Notes under the pieces: generated by a model
The model's database searches: none
What the model saw: the letters and a program-made list of their open reading frames with translations, nothing else
Told to the model about the DNA's origin: nothing
NCBI RefSeq assembly: GCF_038432375.1
Contig: NZ_JBCAUS010000002.1
Location: 62,001 to 126,000, forward strand
DNA length: 64,000 bases
From: Methanococcoides sp. LMO-2
GTDB lineage: Archaea > Halobacteriota > Methanosarcinia > Methanosarcinales > Methanosarcinaceae
Direction of reading: 5' to 3'
Position numbers and translations under genes: made by a program
Part shown: positions 53,949-63,516 of the stretch, in pieces
How the letters are laid out: the number at the start of each line of letters is the position of its first letter
Numbering within the stretch: the stretch's first letter is position 1

Positions 53949-55211
53949 ATGGTCTCAAAGACACTTCCGTTCACAAAGGAACAGATACTGGAGATAAAAG
54001 AACAGTACCCAACCCCTTTCCACGTCTATGATGAGAAGGCAATAAGGGAGAACGCAAGGAAGCTCAAGGATGCTTTCAGCATTCTCGAGGGATTCCAGGA
54101 ATTCTTTGCTGTCAAGGCATTGCCAAACCCTTATATCCTTAAGGTATTGAAGAGTGAAGGCTTCGGTGCAGACTGCAGCTCACTGCCAGAACTGATCCTT
54201 TCCGAGAAATCCGGTATCGTTGGTGAGAACATCATGTTCAGTTCCAATGACACCCCTGCAGAGGAGTTCGTAAAGGCAAAAGAGCTCGGTGCCATCATCA
54301 ACCTTGATGACATCAGTCACATCGAGTTCCTTGAAGAGACCGCAGGACTTCCTGAACTCGTCTGTTTCAGGTTCAACCCTGGTCCATTGAAAGGAGGAAA
54401 CGTTTTCATCGGAAATCCGGAAGATGCAAAGTATGGATTCACAAAGGAACAGCTCTTTGAAGGATACAGGATGCTCAAAGAGAAAGGTGTCAAGCGCTTC
54501 GGACTGCACACAATGGTGGCATCCAACGAACTTGATCCGGAATACTTCGTCGAGACCGCAAAGTTGCTTTTCGAGACAATTGTCGAGATCTCAAAGGAGC
54601 TTGATATCCGCTTCGACTTCGTGAACCTCGGTGGCGGTATTGGTATCCCTTACAAACCTGAGGACGAACCGGTCCCATACGATGTTATCGCAAAGGGTGT
54701 CAAAGAGCAGTATGATGCAATGATCAAAGCGAACGGTCTTGACCCGCTGAAGATCTACCTCGAGTGTGGCCGAACCATCACAGGTCCTTACGGATACCTT
54801 GTGACAGAAGTAAGACACCTCAAGCACATCTACAAGGATTACGTCGGAACCGATGCATGTATGGCAAACCTCATGAGACCAGGCCTCTATGGTGCATACC
54901 ACCACATAACCGTCCTTGGCAAAGAGGATCAGCCTGCAACAACCAAGTATGATGTCACAGGTTCCCTTTGTGAGAACAACGACAAGTTCGCCATCGACAG
55001 GATGCTTCCTGAGGTCGAACGTGGTGACATTCTTGCAATTCACGACACCGGTGCCCATGGTCATGCAATGGGATTCAACTACAACGGAAAGCTTCGCTCT
55101 GCTGAACTTCTGTTGAGGGAGGACGGTAGTTTTGTCCGGATAAGAAGGGCGGAGACCATTGAAGATCACTTTGTGACACTCGACCTTGAAGGGCTCGGGG
55201 ATTTCAGTTAA
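53949..55211 (+). CDS. lysA: Diaminopimelate decarboxylase
   Basis: The 420-residue PLP enzyme makes the last step of lysine synthesis, removing CO2 from meso-diaminopimelate. The PLP lysine lies in EFFAVKALPNPYI (about residue 58). GADCSSLPEL, FNPGPLKGGN, the glycine-rich phosphate-binding VNLGGGIGIPY, ECGRTITGPYG and the substrate-contact CENNDKFA follow. AAGGAGAA upstream fixes the ATG. It is a single-gene unit closed by a pyrimidine-rich terminator. Lysine is also the precursor of pyrrolysine, which is of interest in this window, but this gene is ordinary housekeeping. Confidence 0.94.
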   Translation: MVSKTLPFTKEQILEIKEQYPTPFHVYDEKAIRENARKLKDAFSILEGFQEFFAVKALPNPYILKVLKSEGFGADCSSLPELILSEKSGIVGENIMFSSNDTPAEEFVKAKELGAIINLDDISHIEFLEETAGLPELVCFRFNPGPLKGGNVFIGNPEDAKYGFTKEQLFEGYRMLKEKGVKRFGLHTMVASNELDPEYFVETAKLLFETIVEISKELDIRFDFVNLGGGIGIPYKPEDEPVPYDVIAKGVKEQYDAMIKANGLDPLKIYLECGRTITGPYGYLVTEVRHLKHIYKDYVGTDACMANLMRPGLYGAYHHITVLGKEDQPATTKYDVTGSLCENNDKFAIDRMLPEVERGDILAIHDTGAHGHAMGFNYNGKLRSAELLLREDGSFVRIRRAETIEDHFVTLDLEGLGDFS

Positions 55212-55271
55212 TCAACAGAACTCAGGTTCTGGTAATTACTGGCATATTTGAACGGAAGTATTTGTTCAAAA

Positions 55272-55309
55272 TATGCTCTTCTTTTCTCTTCTTTTCTCTT
55301 CTTTTTTCT
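55272..55309 (+). terminator. Pyrimidine-rich terminator after lysA
   Basis: Three near-perfect copies of CTCTTCTTTT, ending in a T6 run and TTCTTTC, follow the lysA stop by about 60 bases. Long U-rich tracts are the usual archaeal termination signal. It also forms a small tandem repeat. Confidence 0.6.
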
Positions 55310-55381
55310 TTCAAAATACCCTGTAAACAAAACGTTCTGAAGTGAAACTTTTATTAAGTTCAAGCTCTCTCTTTATTATTG

Positions 55382-55783
55382 ATGACTGATAAAGACGAAG
55401 AAAAGGATACCTTAATATTCGTGATACAGAAACATCATGCAAAGAACCTTCACTATGACCTGCGCCTGGAAATGGATGGCGTTCTCAAAAGCTGGGCAAT
55501 ACCAAAGGAGCCTCCCACAGTGGAAGGTATCAAGCGTCTTGCAATCCAGGTCAATGACCATGACATCGATTACGCTGATTTCGAAGGTACGATACCTGAA
55601 GGCAGCTATGGTGCCGGCAAGGTGGAGATATGGGATCGGGGTACATTTGAGCCCGAGAGTGTCAAAGAAAAGAAGATCGTATTCAGTCTGTCAGGTGAAA
55701 AAATGAAAGGTGAGTTCGTCCTTGTAAAGACGAACTTTGGTAAGTACGGGAATGACTGGCTCTTCTTTAAGAAAAAGGAATGA
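55382..55783 (+). CDS. Stand-alone LigD-type 3'-phosphoesterase (PE domain)
   Basis: The 133-residue protein is a complete phosphoesterase domain like the N-terminal part of bacterial LigD. Motifs are FVIQKHHAKNLHYDLRLEMD with the metal-binding His and the RLE, SWAIPKEP, and YADFEGTIPEGSYGAG with the HxD/E region, ending in KYGNDWLFFKKKE. It should trim 3'-phosphates or ribonucleotides at DNA ends before ligation in end joining. No ligase, polymerase or Ku gene is nearby. The ATG at 55382 lacks a ribosome binding site; a TATA-like CTTTTATTA about 27 bases upstream suggests a leaderless message. Confidence 0.92.
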   Translation: MTDKDEEKDTLIFVIQKHHAKNLHYDLRLEMDGVLKSWAIPKEPPTVEGIKRLAIQVNDHDIDYADFEGTIPEGSYGAGKVEIWDRGTFEPESVKEKKIVFSLSGEKMKGEFVLVKTNFGKYGNDWLFFKKKE

Positions 55784-55797
55784 GCTTTTATTTTCCG

Positions 55798-58700
55798 TCA
55801 TTCTGAATTTGTGCTTATCGTGTTGGTCTCAGTGTCATCGTACCATCTGTCAGGCAATTTGTAGTTAATAATGGGATCATACTCCTGAGGCAGGTAGAAA
55901 TTTGTTCCTCTGCCGTCCAATGCTTCTTCAAATGCCGGGTCGATAGCATCCAGCTTGTTCTTCTCAGTTTCTGCAGACACTGATTCACCTACCCTGTAGT
56001 GTGCAAATCTCTTGTTGTAGAGCACAGATTTTGATGCAGGGTTGATCTGCAACGCTTTTTCATAGTATCCAATTGCTCCTTCCACATCTCCAAGGACGTT
56101 GGCAATGAATCCCATGTTGTACCATGCTGTTATACTGAGAGGCTGTGCCTCGAGTGCTTTTGCATAGTAATCCATTGATGCGACATGACTACTTTTCAGG
56201 TATGCAGCAGTTCCTTTGTTGTACCATGCAGCGGCATTGTTCGGCTCGATCTCAAGGACTTTGTCATACTGGGCCATTGCACCGTTGTAATCTCCGTTCA
56301 TATAGAGTGCAAATCCCTTCATGTTAAGGGCTTTTGTATCTGCAGGATTACTTGTAAGTATGCTGTCATAACATTTGATAGCATTTCCATAAAGACCATT
56401 GTTTTCATATGCTTCCGCTAGTTTGTATAAAGCAGCAGAATCATTGATATTTATGGAAAGTATCAGATCATAGGATCTGATGGCATCCTCAGCCTTTCCA
56501 GCTTTTTCGAATGCTATTGCTTGTGCAAATATTATTTCTACGTTCTGGGGGTCGGTGTCCAGCACTTTTTGATAGGATACTATTGCATCCTCGTAGTTCC
56601 CAAATTTGTAGGATGTTTCACCCTGATAGTACCAGCCTTCAAGGTTTTCGGGTTCCAATTTCAGAAGTTCATCATAATATGCCAATGAATCTTCATAAAG
56701 CTCAAGGTTTTCGTATGAACGTGCTATCATGAACAATACAGTTGTATCCTGTGGTTCGATCCTCAGAACATTTTCATAGCACTCAATTGCATGATAATAG
56801 TCTCTTATGTTGTCATAATCCTGTCCGAGATAGAACCATGCATCGCGGTTGTCAGCATCCAGTTCTGTTGCTATCCTGTAATTATCAATGGCTTCGATAT
56901 GTCTTTTCAGCATATCGAATGCTCTTCCTCTCATAAGCCAGATGTTGCTGGTATTTGGATCTATCAGGACCGCTTTATTGTATGAGCTTAAGGCGGCCGA
57001 ATATTCTCCTGTATTCAATAGTGCATTTCCCTGTGCGAACCATGCATCTTCGGCATGAGGTTCAACACCTATCAGATCGATCTCAGATGTGGTAATATCA
57101 TTAGATGCAATATCATGGTAGTAACCATTTTCCAGATCAACGACCTGGAACATTTCAAACAGGTCCGGTCCGACAAAAGAGCCACTGACTGTAGGAATAC
57201 TTGACGAACGGTTTATCCTTTCCATTTTGCTGAGAGTTACCTGCATCTGGGTGTTTACAGCTTTGTTTGCCGGTTCAAATGTCAGAGCGGTCTGATAGCA
57301 GTCAACAGCTTCATGATATCGGCCAAGTTTGTTCAGTATCCTTCCTTTCCTGTAATATGCATCGACAAAATCAGGTTTATGTTCGATGACCGCATCATAA
57401 GCGTTGATGGCTTCATCATATTTCCCAAGATGATCAAGGTCAAGCGCAAGTGAATACCATGCCAGGGTGAACTCAGGTTCGCGGTCAACAGCTTTCCTGT
57501 AACAGGTTACAGCTTCGTTATACCTGCTGAGTTTGTCAAGGTCAAAACCCTTCCGATACCAGGCATCTGAGCATGAAGAATCTTCTTTCAGGGCTGCTGT
57601 ATAGCATTCTACAGCCTCGGTGTGCCTGTCCATCTCATCAAGGGCCAGAGCTTTGTTGTACCAGACAGTAGGGTGGTTCGTTTCAAGTTCAAGTGCTTTG
57701 TCAAGGCTTGCTACAGCATTACCATATTGTCCCTGTTTCAGGTAGATCGTACCCTTATCGAACCATATTTTTGTGGATTCAATGCTGAAATCAGGGGACT
57801 GGTCGTAGCAGTTCTCCTCGCTGCTAACATTCAATCGTTTAATTGCAGGATCCTGCAGGTATATCTTTGCAATGGTATCGGGATTGACACCTAAAGCCTT
57901 ATCATAGCTAATTAGTGCTTCATCATACCTTCCAAGAAGATCAAGTACGATTCCTTTTCTTTGCCATGCATTTGTATTGTCAGGGTCTAAACTGATGACC
58001 TGTCCATAACTTGTCAGTGCTTCCTGATATTTTTCGGTTGATTCGAATGCTTCACCAAGTTTGAGCCATGCATCGATATTGTAAGGGTCAAGTTCAGTGA
58101 CTTTTTGATAGGCTACTGTTGCTGATCCAGTATCACCAAGTTTCTCATAGGCCTGTGCTTTGCTCCACCATACATCGATGTTCTGGGAATCGAACTCAAT
58201 CACCACATCATATGCTTCGATCGCTTTTTCGTATTCTTCAAGGCTATTATATGCATGACCTTTGTGATACCATATGGTAATGTTGTCCGGATCGATCTTC
58301 AAGGCTTCGTCATAGAGTTCAATAGCTCCTGCAGTCTTGCCTTCTTCTACGGATTTTGTAGCTTCTTTATAGATGTAGGATGATCGTTCCAGTTGCAGTT
58401 CAAGGAAGCTTTCGTAGATTTTCATTGCTTCATCATGTCTGCCAGTATTGTCCAATGCCTGTGCTTTGTGGTAAAGTACGATAGCTTCTTCTGAGCTTAT
58501 ATCTTCTATCTCAGATTCTGGCATCTCAGGATCGATGCTACTGGAATTGTTCGGACCTCCAGCTCCACTCAGGTATTTTTCAATGGAAACAAGTGCCTGG
58601 TCGTACATTAAAATGGCAGATTCGTAGTCACCTTTTTTCGAGAATGCCATCCCCTTTTTAGTAAGTGTCATTACATCATCAGGCTGGATCCCAAGTAACA

Positions 58701-58968
58701 GGTCATACTGTTCTATTGCTTTATCGTACTCACCAAGCAGGTAATATACTGATGCTTTATTGTCAAGAGTTTCAATATACTCAGGATCCAGATCAAGGAC
58801 CATGTCGTATTTTGCCAATGCCTCTTCATAGCTGCCGTTTAATGCAAATACGGTTCCTTCTTCATTAAGTTTCATAGCCTCAAAGTTCAGACCCTGGGCT
58901 GAAAAGCCAAATCCTGAGATCAGTAGGATAATAAGTAACAAGCTTAAAATGGATTTTTTTACCACCAT
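55798..58968 (-). CDS. Exported giant TPR-repeat protein
   Basis: The 1056-residue protein has an N-terminal hydrophobic segment typical of a signal peptide (KSILSLLLIILLISGFGF), and then more than twenty tetratricopeptide repeats of about 34 residues, recognisable by W/Y-KG and AxxxYxxALxxxP patterns. Two non-TPR spacers, around residues 150-165 and 585-650, break the array. There is no C-terminal anchor. It is probably a superhelical protein-binding scaffold outside the cytoplasmic membrane. The partner is unknown. Repeats are similar to one another, which suggests expansion by internal duplication. Confidence 0.88.
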   Translation of the reverse strand: MVVKKSILSLLLIILLISGFGFSAQGLNFEAMKLNEEGTVFALNGSYEEALAKYDMVLDLDPEYIETLDNKASVYYLLGEYDKAIEQYDLLLGIQPDDVMTLTKKGMAFSKKGDYESAILMYDQALVSIEKYLSGAGGPNNSSSIDPEMPESEIEDISSEEAIVLYHKAQALDNTGRHDEAMKIYESFLELQLERSSYIYKEATKSVEEGKTAGAIELYDEALKIDPDNITIWYHKGHAYNSLEEYEKAIEAYDVVIEFDSQNIDVWWSKAQAYEKLGDTGSATVAYQKVTELDPYNIDAWLKLGEAFESTEKYQEALTSYGQVISLDPDNTNAWQRKGIVLDLLGRYDEALISYDKALGVNPDTIAKIYLQDPAIKRLNVSSEENCYDQSPDFSIESTKIWFDKGTIYLKQGQYGNAVASLDKALELETNHPTVWYNKALALDEMDRHTEAVECYTAALKEDSSCSDAWYRKGFDLDKLSRYNEAVTCYRKAVDREPEFTLAWYSLALDLDHLGKYDEAINAYDAVIEHKPDFVDAYYRKGRILNKLGRYHEAVDCYQTALTFEPANKAVNTQMQVTLSKMERINRSSSIPTVSGSFVGPDLFEMFQVVDLENGYYHDIASNDITTSEIDLIGVEPHAEDAWFAQGNALLNTGEYSAALSSYNKAVLIDPNTSNIWLMRGRAFDMLKRHIEAIDNYRIATELDADNRDAWFYLGQDYDNIRDYYHAIECYENVLRIEPQDTTVLFMIARSYENLELYEDSLAYYDELLKLEPENLEGWYYQGETSYKFGNYEDAIVSYQKVLDTDPQNVEIIFAQAIAFEKAGKAEDAIRSYDLILSININDSAALYKLAEAYENNGLYGNAIKCYDSILTSNPADTKALNMKGFALYMNGDYNGAMAQYDKVLEIEPNNAAAWYNKGTAAYLKSSHVASMDYYAKALEAQPLSITAWYNMGFIANVLGDVEGAIGYYEKALQINPASKSVLYNKRFAHYRVGESVSAETEKNKLDAIDPAFEEALDGRGTNFYLPQEYDPIINYKLPDRWYDDTETNTISTNSE

Positions 58969-59227
58969 ATTTTAACCCATCGAATGAATTTTTTCTAGAA
59001 ATAAGTTGAATTTCCGTGTACAGAAATTTTAGTAGCGTATTTTATAGCGTCATTGCTGTCATTATCTGTAAGTAATATCCCTCTGTTTTTTTCATCTTGT
59101 TATTATACTTCTAAAGTATTACTTATATCAGAGCTATTTATTGCCTTTAATAGTAACAAAAGAATAGCCCCAATACAAATAAAGTTTTCCATCAATCAGA
59201 TTTCCTTTACTTGATTTATATATTCAC

Positions 59228-59524
59228 TTATTCATCCGTTCCTTCAAAGATCTCTTCATACGCATCTGTCCAGTGCAACTGTGAACCAGCTGCAATGAAC
59301 ATGGCTACTGATATTGCTTCTGCGATCTCTTCCTCTGTTGCACCATTCTCTTTTGCCCTTTCAGAGTGGATCTTTACACATTTTTCACATCTCATCAGGA
59401 CAGCTGATGAGACTGCAATAAGCTCTTTCACTTTAACATCAAGTGAGTTTGTCCTGAATATTGCTGAACGCATGTCCCCAAATGCTTTAGCTGCTTCCGG
59501 TAAATTTTCATCTAAAAATGTCAT
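59228..59524 (-). CDS. AhpD-like carboxymuconolactone decarboxylase-family protein
   Basis: The 98-residue helical protein has the CxxC-x-x-H motif (RCEKCVKIHSERAKENGATEEE) of the AhpD-like family, where the two cysteines carry out peroxide or disulfide reduction. DVKVKELIAVSSAVLMRC before it is typical. Its role is probably antioxidant thiol-disulfide chemistry. The RibD-like gene lies 41 bases upstream on the same strand and may share a transcript. Confidence 0.9.
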   Translation of the reverse strand: MTFLDENLPEAAKAFGDMRSAIFRTNSLDVKVKELIAVSSAVLMRCEKCVKIHSERAKENGATEEEIAEAISVAMFIAAGSQLHWTDAYEEIFEGTDE

Positions 59525-59565
59525 TCTTTATCTCCATCATTATTTTGTTTAATTCAATTGCATTA

Positions 59566-60243
59566 TCATTTATTAGAAGAACGCTTAATTCCATAGACAA
59601 GCCACACATATCCCTTTTGCAGTTTCTCACATTTGAGCAGTTCCAGTTCGATATGCTTCATCTTCCCGATATTCGCGAACAGGCTTTCAGTCTCTCCTCC
59701 TGTTAAAAAGGGCAGTACTATCAGGCTTATCTCATCCACAAGTCCCTGTTCGAGCAAGGCTCCGTTAAGGCTGCTTCCACTATCGACCATAACTGTTCCG
59801 GCCTCATATCTGTCAGCCAGCAGTCTAAGCGCTTCTTTAAGGTCAGCGTGTTTTTCACCTGTTACGATGAAGTCGTAATCCCTATCTTTAAGGTATTGCA
59901 GATAATCCTCTGGCGTTGATGCTGATACAAGCACCACAACATCACGACACATCTCGAATCTCCGGAACACATGCAATGACCCTTTAAGGATACCTTTCGA
60001 GTCAACGATTGCCCATATAGGGATCGTTTCATCTCTTTCCTGCTTTCTAAGGTCATCTTCCTCTTCCGGTGGAAGACCGCCGAACATTTCGATCCCGATC
60101 TTTGCAGTGTTCGCTCCGACCAGGTGAATGTCTTCTCCAAAGTTTGAAGCTGTTCCATAATGGAGTTCCATATCGACCTCGATGTCCCTGAATGAACCAT
60201 CAAGTGTAATGGAATTATGCATTATTACCTTTGGCTTTCTCAT
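59566..60243 (-). CDS. RibD C-terminal-like (dihydrofolate reductase fold) reductase
   Basis: The 225-residue protein has the RibD_C/DHFR-like fold: VIMHNSITLDGSF near the start, the NADPH-binding PIWAIVDSKG and VTGEKHADLKEALRLL, then VMVDSGSSLNGALLEQGLVDEISLIVLPFLTGG. Archaeal homologues reduce the ribosylamino-pyrimidine in riboflavin and F420 synthesis. This copy diverges at the substrate region (EDIHLVGANTAKIG), so I hold to the general family name. It may belong with the AhpD-like gene downstream. Confidence 0.82.
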   Translation of the reverse strand: MRKPKVIMHNSITLDGSFRDIEVDMELHYGTASNFGEDIHLVGANTAKIGIEMFGGLPPEEEDDLRKQERDETIPIWAIVDSKGILKGSLHVFRRFEMCRDVVVLVSASTPEDYLQYLKDRDYDFIVTGEKHADLKEALRLLADRYEAGTVMVDSGSSLNGALLEQGLVDEISLIVLPFLTGGETESLFANIGKMKHIELELLKCEKLQKGYVWLVYGIKRSSNK

Positions 60244-60316
60244 GTAACCCCCAGACTTATATTGTTATCTTCAATAAAAAGAGTTGCCGTTGTTCAGGGA
60301 AAAACACCTATGTTCT

Positions 60317-60619
60317 TCACAGTCCAAAATCCGCAAGAAATGCTACGAAATCCTCATACTTGTCCAGGAAGTTCCTTCCCTTATCGGTAAGTGAATATAT
60401 CTTACGCTTCTCCTTGTATGGGATAGCTACGATGAGACCTTTTGCTTCAAGGTCTCCCACATATTCATCGAACATCTGGAAGGAAAGGTTCGACAACCTC
60501 TGGAGTTTTGTAGGACTGATGGTATTATTGGACTCGCGGATAACCTTGAGTATATCCCTTATGATCTCCAGACGGCTTCTTTTCTGGAAAGGTTTCATAT
60601 TGTTAGAATGCGAGTCCAT
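60317..60619 (-). CDS. Winged-helix transcriptional regulator
   Basis: The 100-residue protein has one winged-helix domain of the archaeal type (SRLEIIRDILKVIRESN, then SPTKLQRLSNLSFQMFDEYVGDLEAKGLI and a wing with YKEKRKIYSLTDKGRNFL). The ATG at 60619 has AAGGGA eight bases upstream and overlaps the end of the membrane-protein gene by 25 bases, so the two are translationally coupled. It may repress its own operon and the divergent ABC genes through the palindrome at 61410-61433; this is inference. Confidence 0.82.
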   Translation of the reverse strand: MDSHSNNMKPFQKRSRLEIIRDILKVIRESNNTISPTKLQRLSNLSFQMFDEYVGDLEAKGLIVAIPYKEKRKIYSLTDKGRNFLDKYEDFVAFLADFGL

Positions 60620-61371
60620 TTTCGAATTCCCTTAAGGATAATAAAATAGGCTATGATCGTAAGTCCGTTTATGATAATTCCTGCGGTTGTGTCTTCCGAT
60701 ACAAGATCACTGAACGTTCCCAGGAAGTTAAGTGTAAATAAAATTATGAGACCCAGATAGTAAGGATGTTTTATTGAACCTATCCTTCCGGAAGATCTTA
60801 TATTAGTTCTTATTAACAGGAGTATCAGTATAAATATTATTCCTTTGTACATAATTGTACTGGCGATTCCGTAAGACTCAGAGATCACTCCGTATGCTAT
60901 GGCATCAATCAGTACGAAGGTCATCAAAAAGACGAAAAATAGCATCTTATACTTTCTTTTCGAAGAGATGTTGTCAAAAAGCCTCCATGTTATGGTGTAA
61001 AGCAGTTCACCCTTTGCCACCCAGAAAGAGATACCTGCCAGAAACAATGCAGGGATCCCGATCACAATGAAGAACAGTATTCCTGCTTCAAGTGACAGTT
61101 TTGCAATTGCCATTGATAGTATTACCATCAGGATCGCAAGATTTCCTACCCCGAACAAGAAGAAAGCGTTCTTGAAATGCTTCAGTCCCTCATACTGGCT
61201 GATCGAATAAAGTCTGGCAATGTCGAGGTAGATCATCAATGCAAGAATTGCCATGACTGGATATGCAATAAGGTCTGGTATTACATCCGATAGTGTATAC
61301 ATGGATGTCATTTCTGTTGACATCTCCAGTATCTTCGGTGTTAGTATTGCATCAATAGCATCAATTGCCAT
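60595..61371 (-). CDS. Integral membrane protein, sensor-like, unknown
   Basis: The 258-residue protein has seven or eight membrane helices. I see no family signature that I can name; the layout is like the 7TM input domains found beside small winged-helix regulators in methanogens. It is translationally coupled to the regulator that follows. It begins near residue MAIDAIDAILTPKILEMSTE. Position suggests it may sense a membrane signal for that regulator or for the divergent ABC exporter, which is inference only. Confidence 0.65.
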   Translation of the reverse strand: MAIDAIDAILTPKILEMSTEMTSMYTLSDVIPDLIAYPVMAILALMIYLDIARLYSISQYEGLKHFKNAFFLFGVGNLAILMVILSMAIAKLSLEAGILFFIVIGIPALFLAGISFWVAKGELLYTITWRLFDNISSKRKYKMLFFVFLMTFVLIDAIAYGVISESYGIASTIMYKGIIFILILLLIRTNIRSSGRIGSIKHPYYLGLIILFTLNFLGTFSDLVSEDTTAGIIINGLTIIAYFIILKGIRKWTRILTI

Positions 61372-61394
61372 GGCCGGTCCTATGTGGGAAATGG

Positions 61395-61433
61395 TATATA
61401 AAAAAAATGTAGTTGAACTATATTTTTCAACTA
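61395..61433. promoter_or_regulatory. Divergent promoter with perfect 8-bp operator-like palindrome
   Basis: A TATA box TATATAAAAA (61395-61404) precedes a perfect inverted repeat TAGTTGAA (61410-61417) / TTCAACTA (61426-61433) separated by 8 bases. The expected start of the ABC operon transcript lies within or near the palindrome, a typical repressor layout. It is also close to the divergent membrane-protein/regulator operon. Confidence 0.6.
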
Positions 61434-61484
61434 TATTTCTTAACTACTTCTCGTTTTTATAGATGTCAGTATTTACAACGATCT

Positions 61485-62225
61485 ATGTCAGAACCACTGA
61501 TCGCTTTCAGGGACGTCTGGAAGACCTACCAGATGGGTGAGGTGCAGGTAAATGCCCTCCGGAACGTGAACGTATCCATAGACCAGGGGGAATTTGCAGC
61601 CATCATTGGTCCCTCAGGTAGTGGAAAATCCACAATGATGAACCTTGTGGGGTGTCTTGATGTCCCATCCGATGGTGAGATCTTCCTCAGGTCAAAGAAT
61701 ATATCCGAAATGACCGAATCGGACCTTTCCACACTCAGGGGAAAGACCATCGGATTCGTATTTCAGCAGTATAACCTGATCCCCGGAATGACAGCTCTTG
61801 AGAACGTTCTCCTTCCCCTTGAGATCCAGGAAGTTGAAGACGGTATTGCCATGGAAAGGGCAAAGGAAGCCCTTGAGATGGTCGGCCTGTCAGACAAGCT
61901 GAACAACAGGCCCAACCAGCTTTCGGGTGGGCAGCAGCAACGTGTCTCCATAGCCAGATCGCTGGCATGTGACCCTGAGCTTATTCTTGCAGATGAACCA
62001 ACCGGTGCACTGGACAGTAAGACAGGGCGTGAGGTGATGAACATTCTTCAAAGGCTCTGGAAAGAGAAGGGAAAGACCGTGGTTATGGTAACCCACGATA
62101 TGAACCTCGCACAGTATGCTGAAAGACACATCGTCCTGAAGGACGGTCAGATAGTTCGCGATGAACCCAATGATAATTTTTCCGCGGATGGTTCACAGAC
62201 AATTTTTGATTATCACAATATCTAA
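61485..62225 (+). CDS. MacB/LolD-type ABC transporter ATP-binding protein
   Basis: The 246-residue ATPase has Walker [16 protein letters not shown] (about residues 42-56), the Q loop [15 protein letters not shown], signature [16 protein letters not shown], Walker [17 protein letters not shown] and the H loop [10 protein letters not shown]. It is of the macrolide/lipoprotein exporter subfamily, which works with MacB/FtsX-type permeases. The start ATG 61485 has a weak ribosome binding site. It leads an operon with an exported CARDB-like protein and the permease (partial at the window edge). Confidence 0.93.
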   Translation: MSEPLIAFRDVWKTYQMGEVQVNALRNVNVSIDQGEFAAIIGPSGSGKSTMMNLVGCLDVPSDGEIFLRSKNISEMTESDLSTLRGKTIGFVFQQYNLIPGMTALENVLLPLEIQEVEDGIAMERAKEALEMVGLSDKLNNRPNQLSGGQQQRVSIARSLACDPELILADEPTGALDSKTGREVMNILQRLWKEKGKTVVMVTHDMNLAQYAERHIVLKDGQIVRDEPNDNFSADGSQTIFDYHNI

Positions 62226-62239
62226 ACAAAGTGATCGAT

Positions 62240-63490
62240 ATGAATTTTAAAAAGCTTTCAAGTATTTTAGTATTATTTCTCTTCATTTCAATGGCATTCG
62301 GACAAACTGCAATGGCCCTGACCAATTCAGACAGGGGCTTGATCGTCGATCTCCTGAACCAGAACCCTGATCCGGTAAAACCCGGTGATATCCTCGAGAT
62401 CAGGTTTTCCGTCCAGAACACCAGATCAAGTACAACCGATAACGTTGTTGTTGAGCTTGTACCCAAATATCCTTTCAGCAAAGTTTCCGGACAGCCGATC
62501 ATCGAGAACATCGGTAAGCTTGGAAAACGTTATGAGGATGAGAACAGCAAGGTCGTAAAGTTCGAACTTCTTGTTGATAACAATGTGAATGCAGGTCAAT
62601 ATCCTCTGGAGGTACTGGTCTATGAGCAGGGTAACAGGGATCATGCTTCCCTGAAACAGGAGGTCATGATCGATGTAGACAGTGAATCAAATGCCGAGAT
62701 CGAATCCATCAGCCTTGAAAAACTTGTTCCGGGGAAGAAGACCAATCTCTCCTTTGTGATAAAGAACGTCGGTAACTCTCCTTTGAAGAACGCAATGTTT
62801 TCCTGGGAAAGCACAAGTGACCTTATTCTTCCTGTCGGTTCAAGCAATGTGAAGTACATTAATTTCATCGATATTGGTGAGAATGCCACAGTGGAGTATC
62901 AGGTATTGACGAACGTCAACACAAAACCCGGATTATACAAGCTGGATATGACACTTGTTTACGATGATGTGGAGGAACTGCAGACCATCACACAGGCCGG
63001 AACGCTGGAGAACCAGAAACGCAAGACAATTGAGAGCAAAGCAGGTATCTACATCGGAGGCACAACTGATTTCGATATCGTTTTCGTTGAGCAGACCATG
63101 AGAGGGGATTACTCGTTCTCCGTATCCAACATCGGTAACAACAAGGCAAGTTCGGTGACCATATCCATTCCTGATCAGGAAGGCTGGAGTGTGAACGGTG
63201 GGTCGAATTCTGTTGTTCTTGGCAGTCTCCAGAAGGGTGACTACACAATAGCAGATTTTGGCATCACTCCTGATACTTACGGTGAATTCCTTCCACTGAA
63301 ATTCCAGATCGCATATACCTCAAGTGATGGTGAAAGGGAAGTCCAGGACAAGGAATTGTCAGTTCTTGCATCAAAACCGGTGATAATACAGGAATCCGCT
63401 AAAAACAGCGGCTCAAAGAGCTGGATGGTCCTTGCCTTTGCAGTAGCCTGTGTTGCAGGTTTTGTGTTCTATAAGAAGAAAAAGCTCTGA
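62240..63490 (+). CDS. Exported CARDB-like accessory protein of the ABC system
   Basis: The 416-residue protein has an N-terminal signal peptide (ILVLFLFISMAFGQTAMAL), then about three beta-sandwich modules of COG1361/S-layer-related type (KPGDILEIRFSVQNTRSS, PGKKTNLSFVIKNVGNS, DYSFSVSNIGNNKASS), and a single C-terminal helix with basic end (SWMVLAFAVACVAGFVFYKKKK). It is a membrane-anchored surface protein. The ATG at 62240 lies six bases after GTGATC. Placed between the ATPase and permease, it probably serves as the periplasm-side adaptor of the exporter. Confidence 0.87.
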   Translation: MNFKKLSSILVLFLFISMAFGQTAMALTNSDRGLIVDLLNQNPDPVKPGDILEIRFSVQNTRSSTTDNVVVELVPKYPFSKVSGQPIIENIGKLGKRYEDENSKVVKFELLVDNNVNAGQYPLEVLVYEQGNRDHASLKQEVMIDVDSESNAEIESISLEKLVPGKKTNLSFVIKNVGNSPLKNAMFSWESTSDLILPVGSSNVKYINFIDIGENATVEYQVLTNVNTKPGLYKLDMTLVYDDVEELQTITQAGTLENQKRKTIESKAGIYIGGTTDFDIVFVEQTMRGDYSFSVSNIGNNKASSVTISIPDQEGWSVNGGSNSVVLGSLQKGDYTIADFGITPDTYGEFLPLKFQIAYTSSDGEREVQDKELSVLASKPVIIQESAKNSGSKSWMVLAFAVACVAGFVFYKKKKL

Positions 63491-63516
63491 TGCTTCTTCT
63501 TTTGCAGGGTGTTCAT

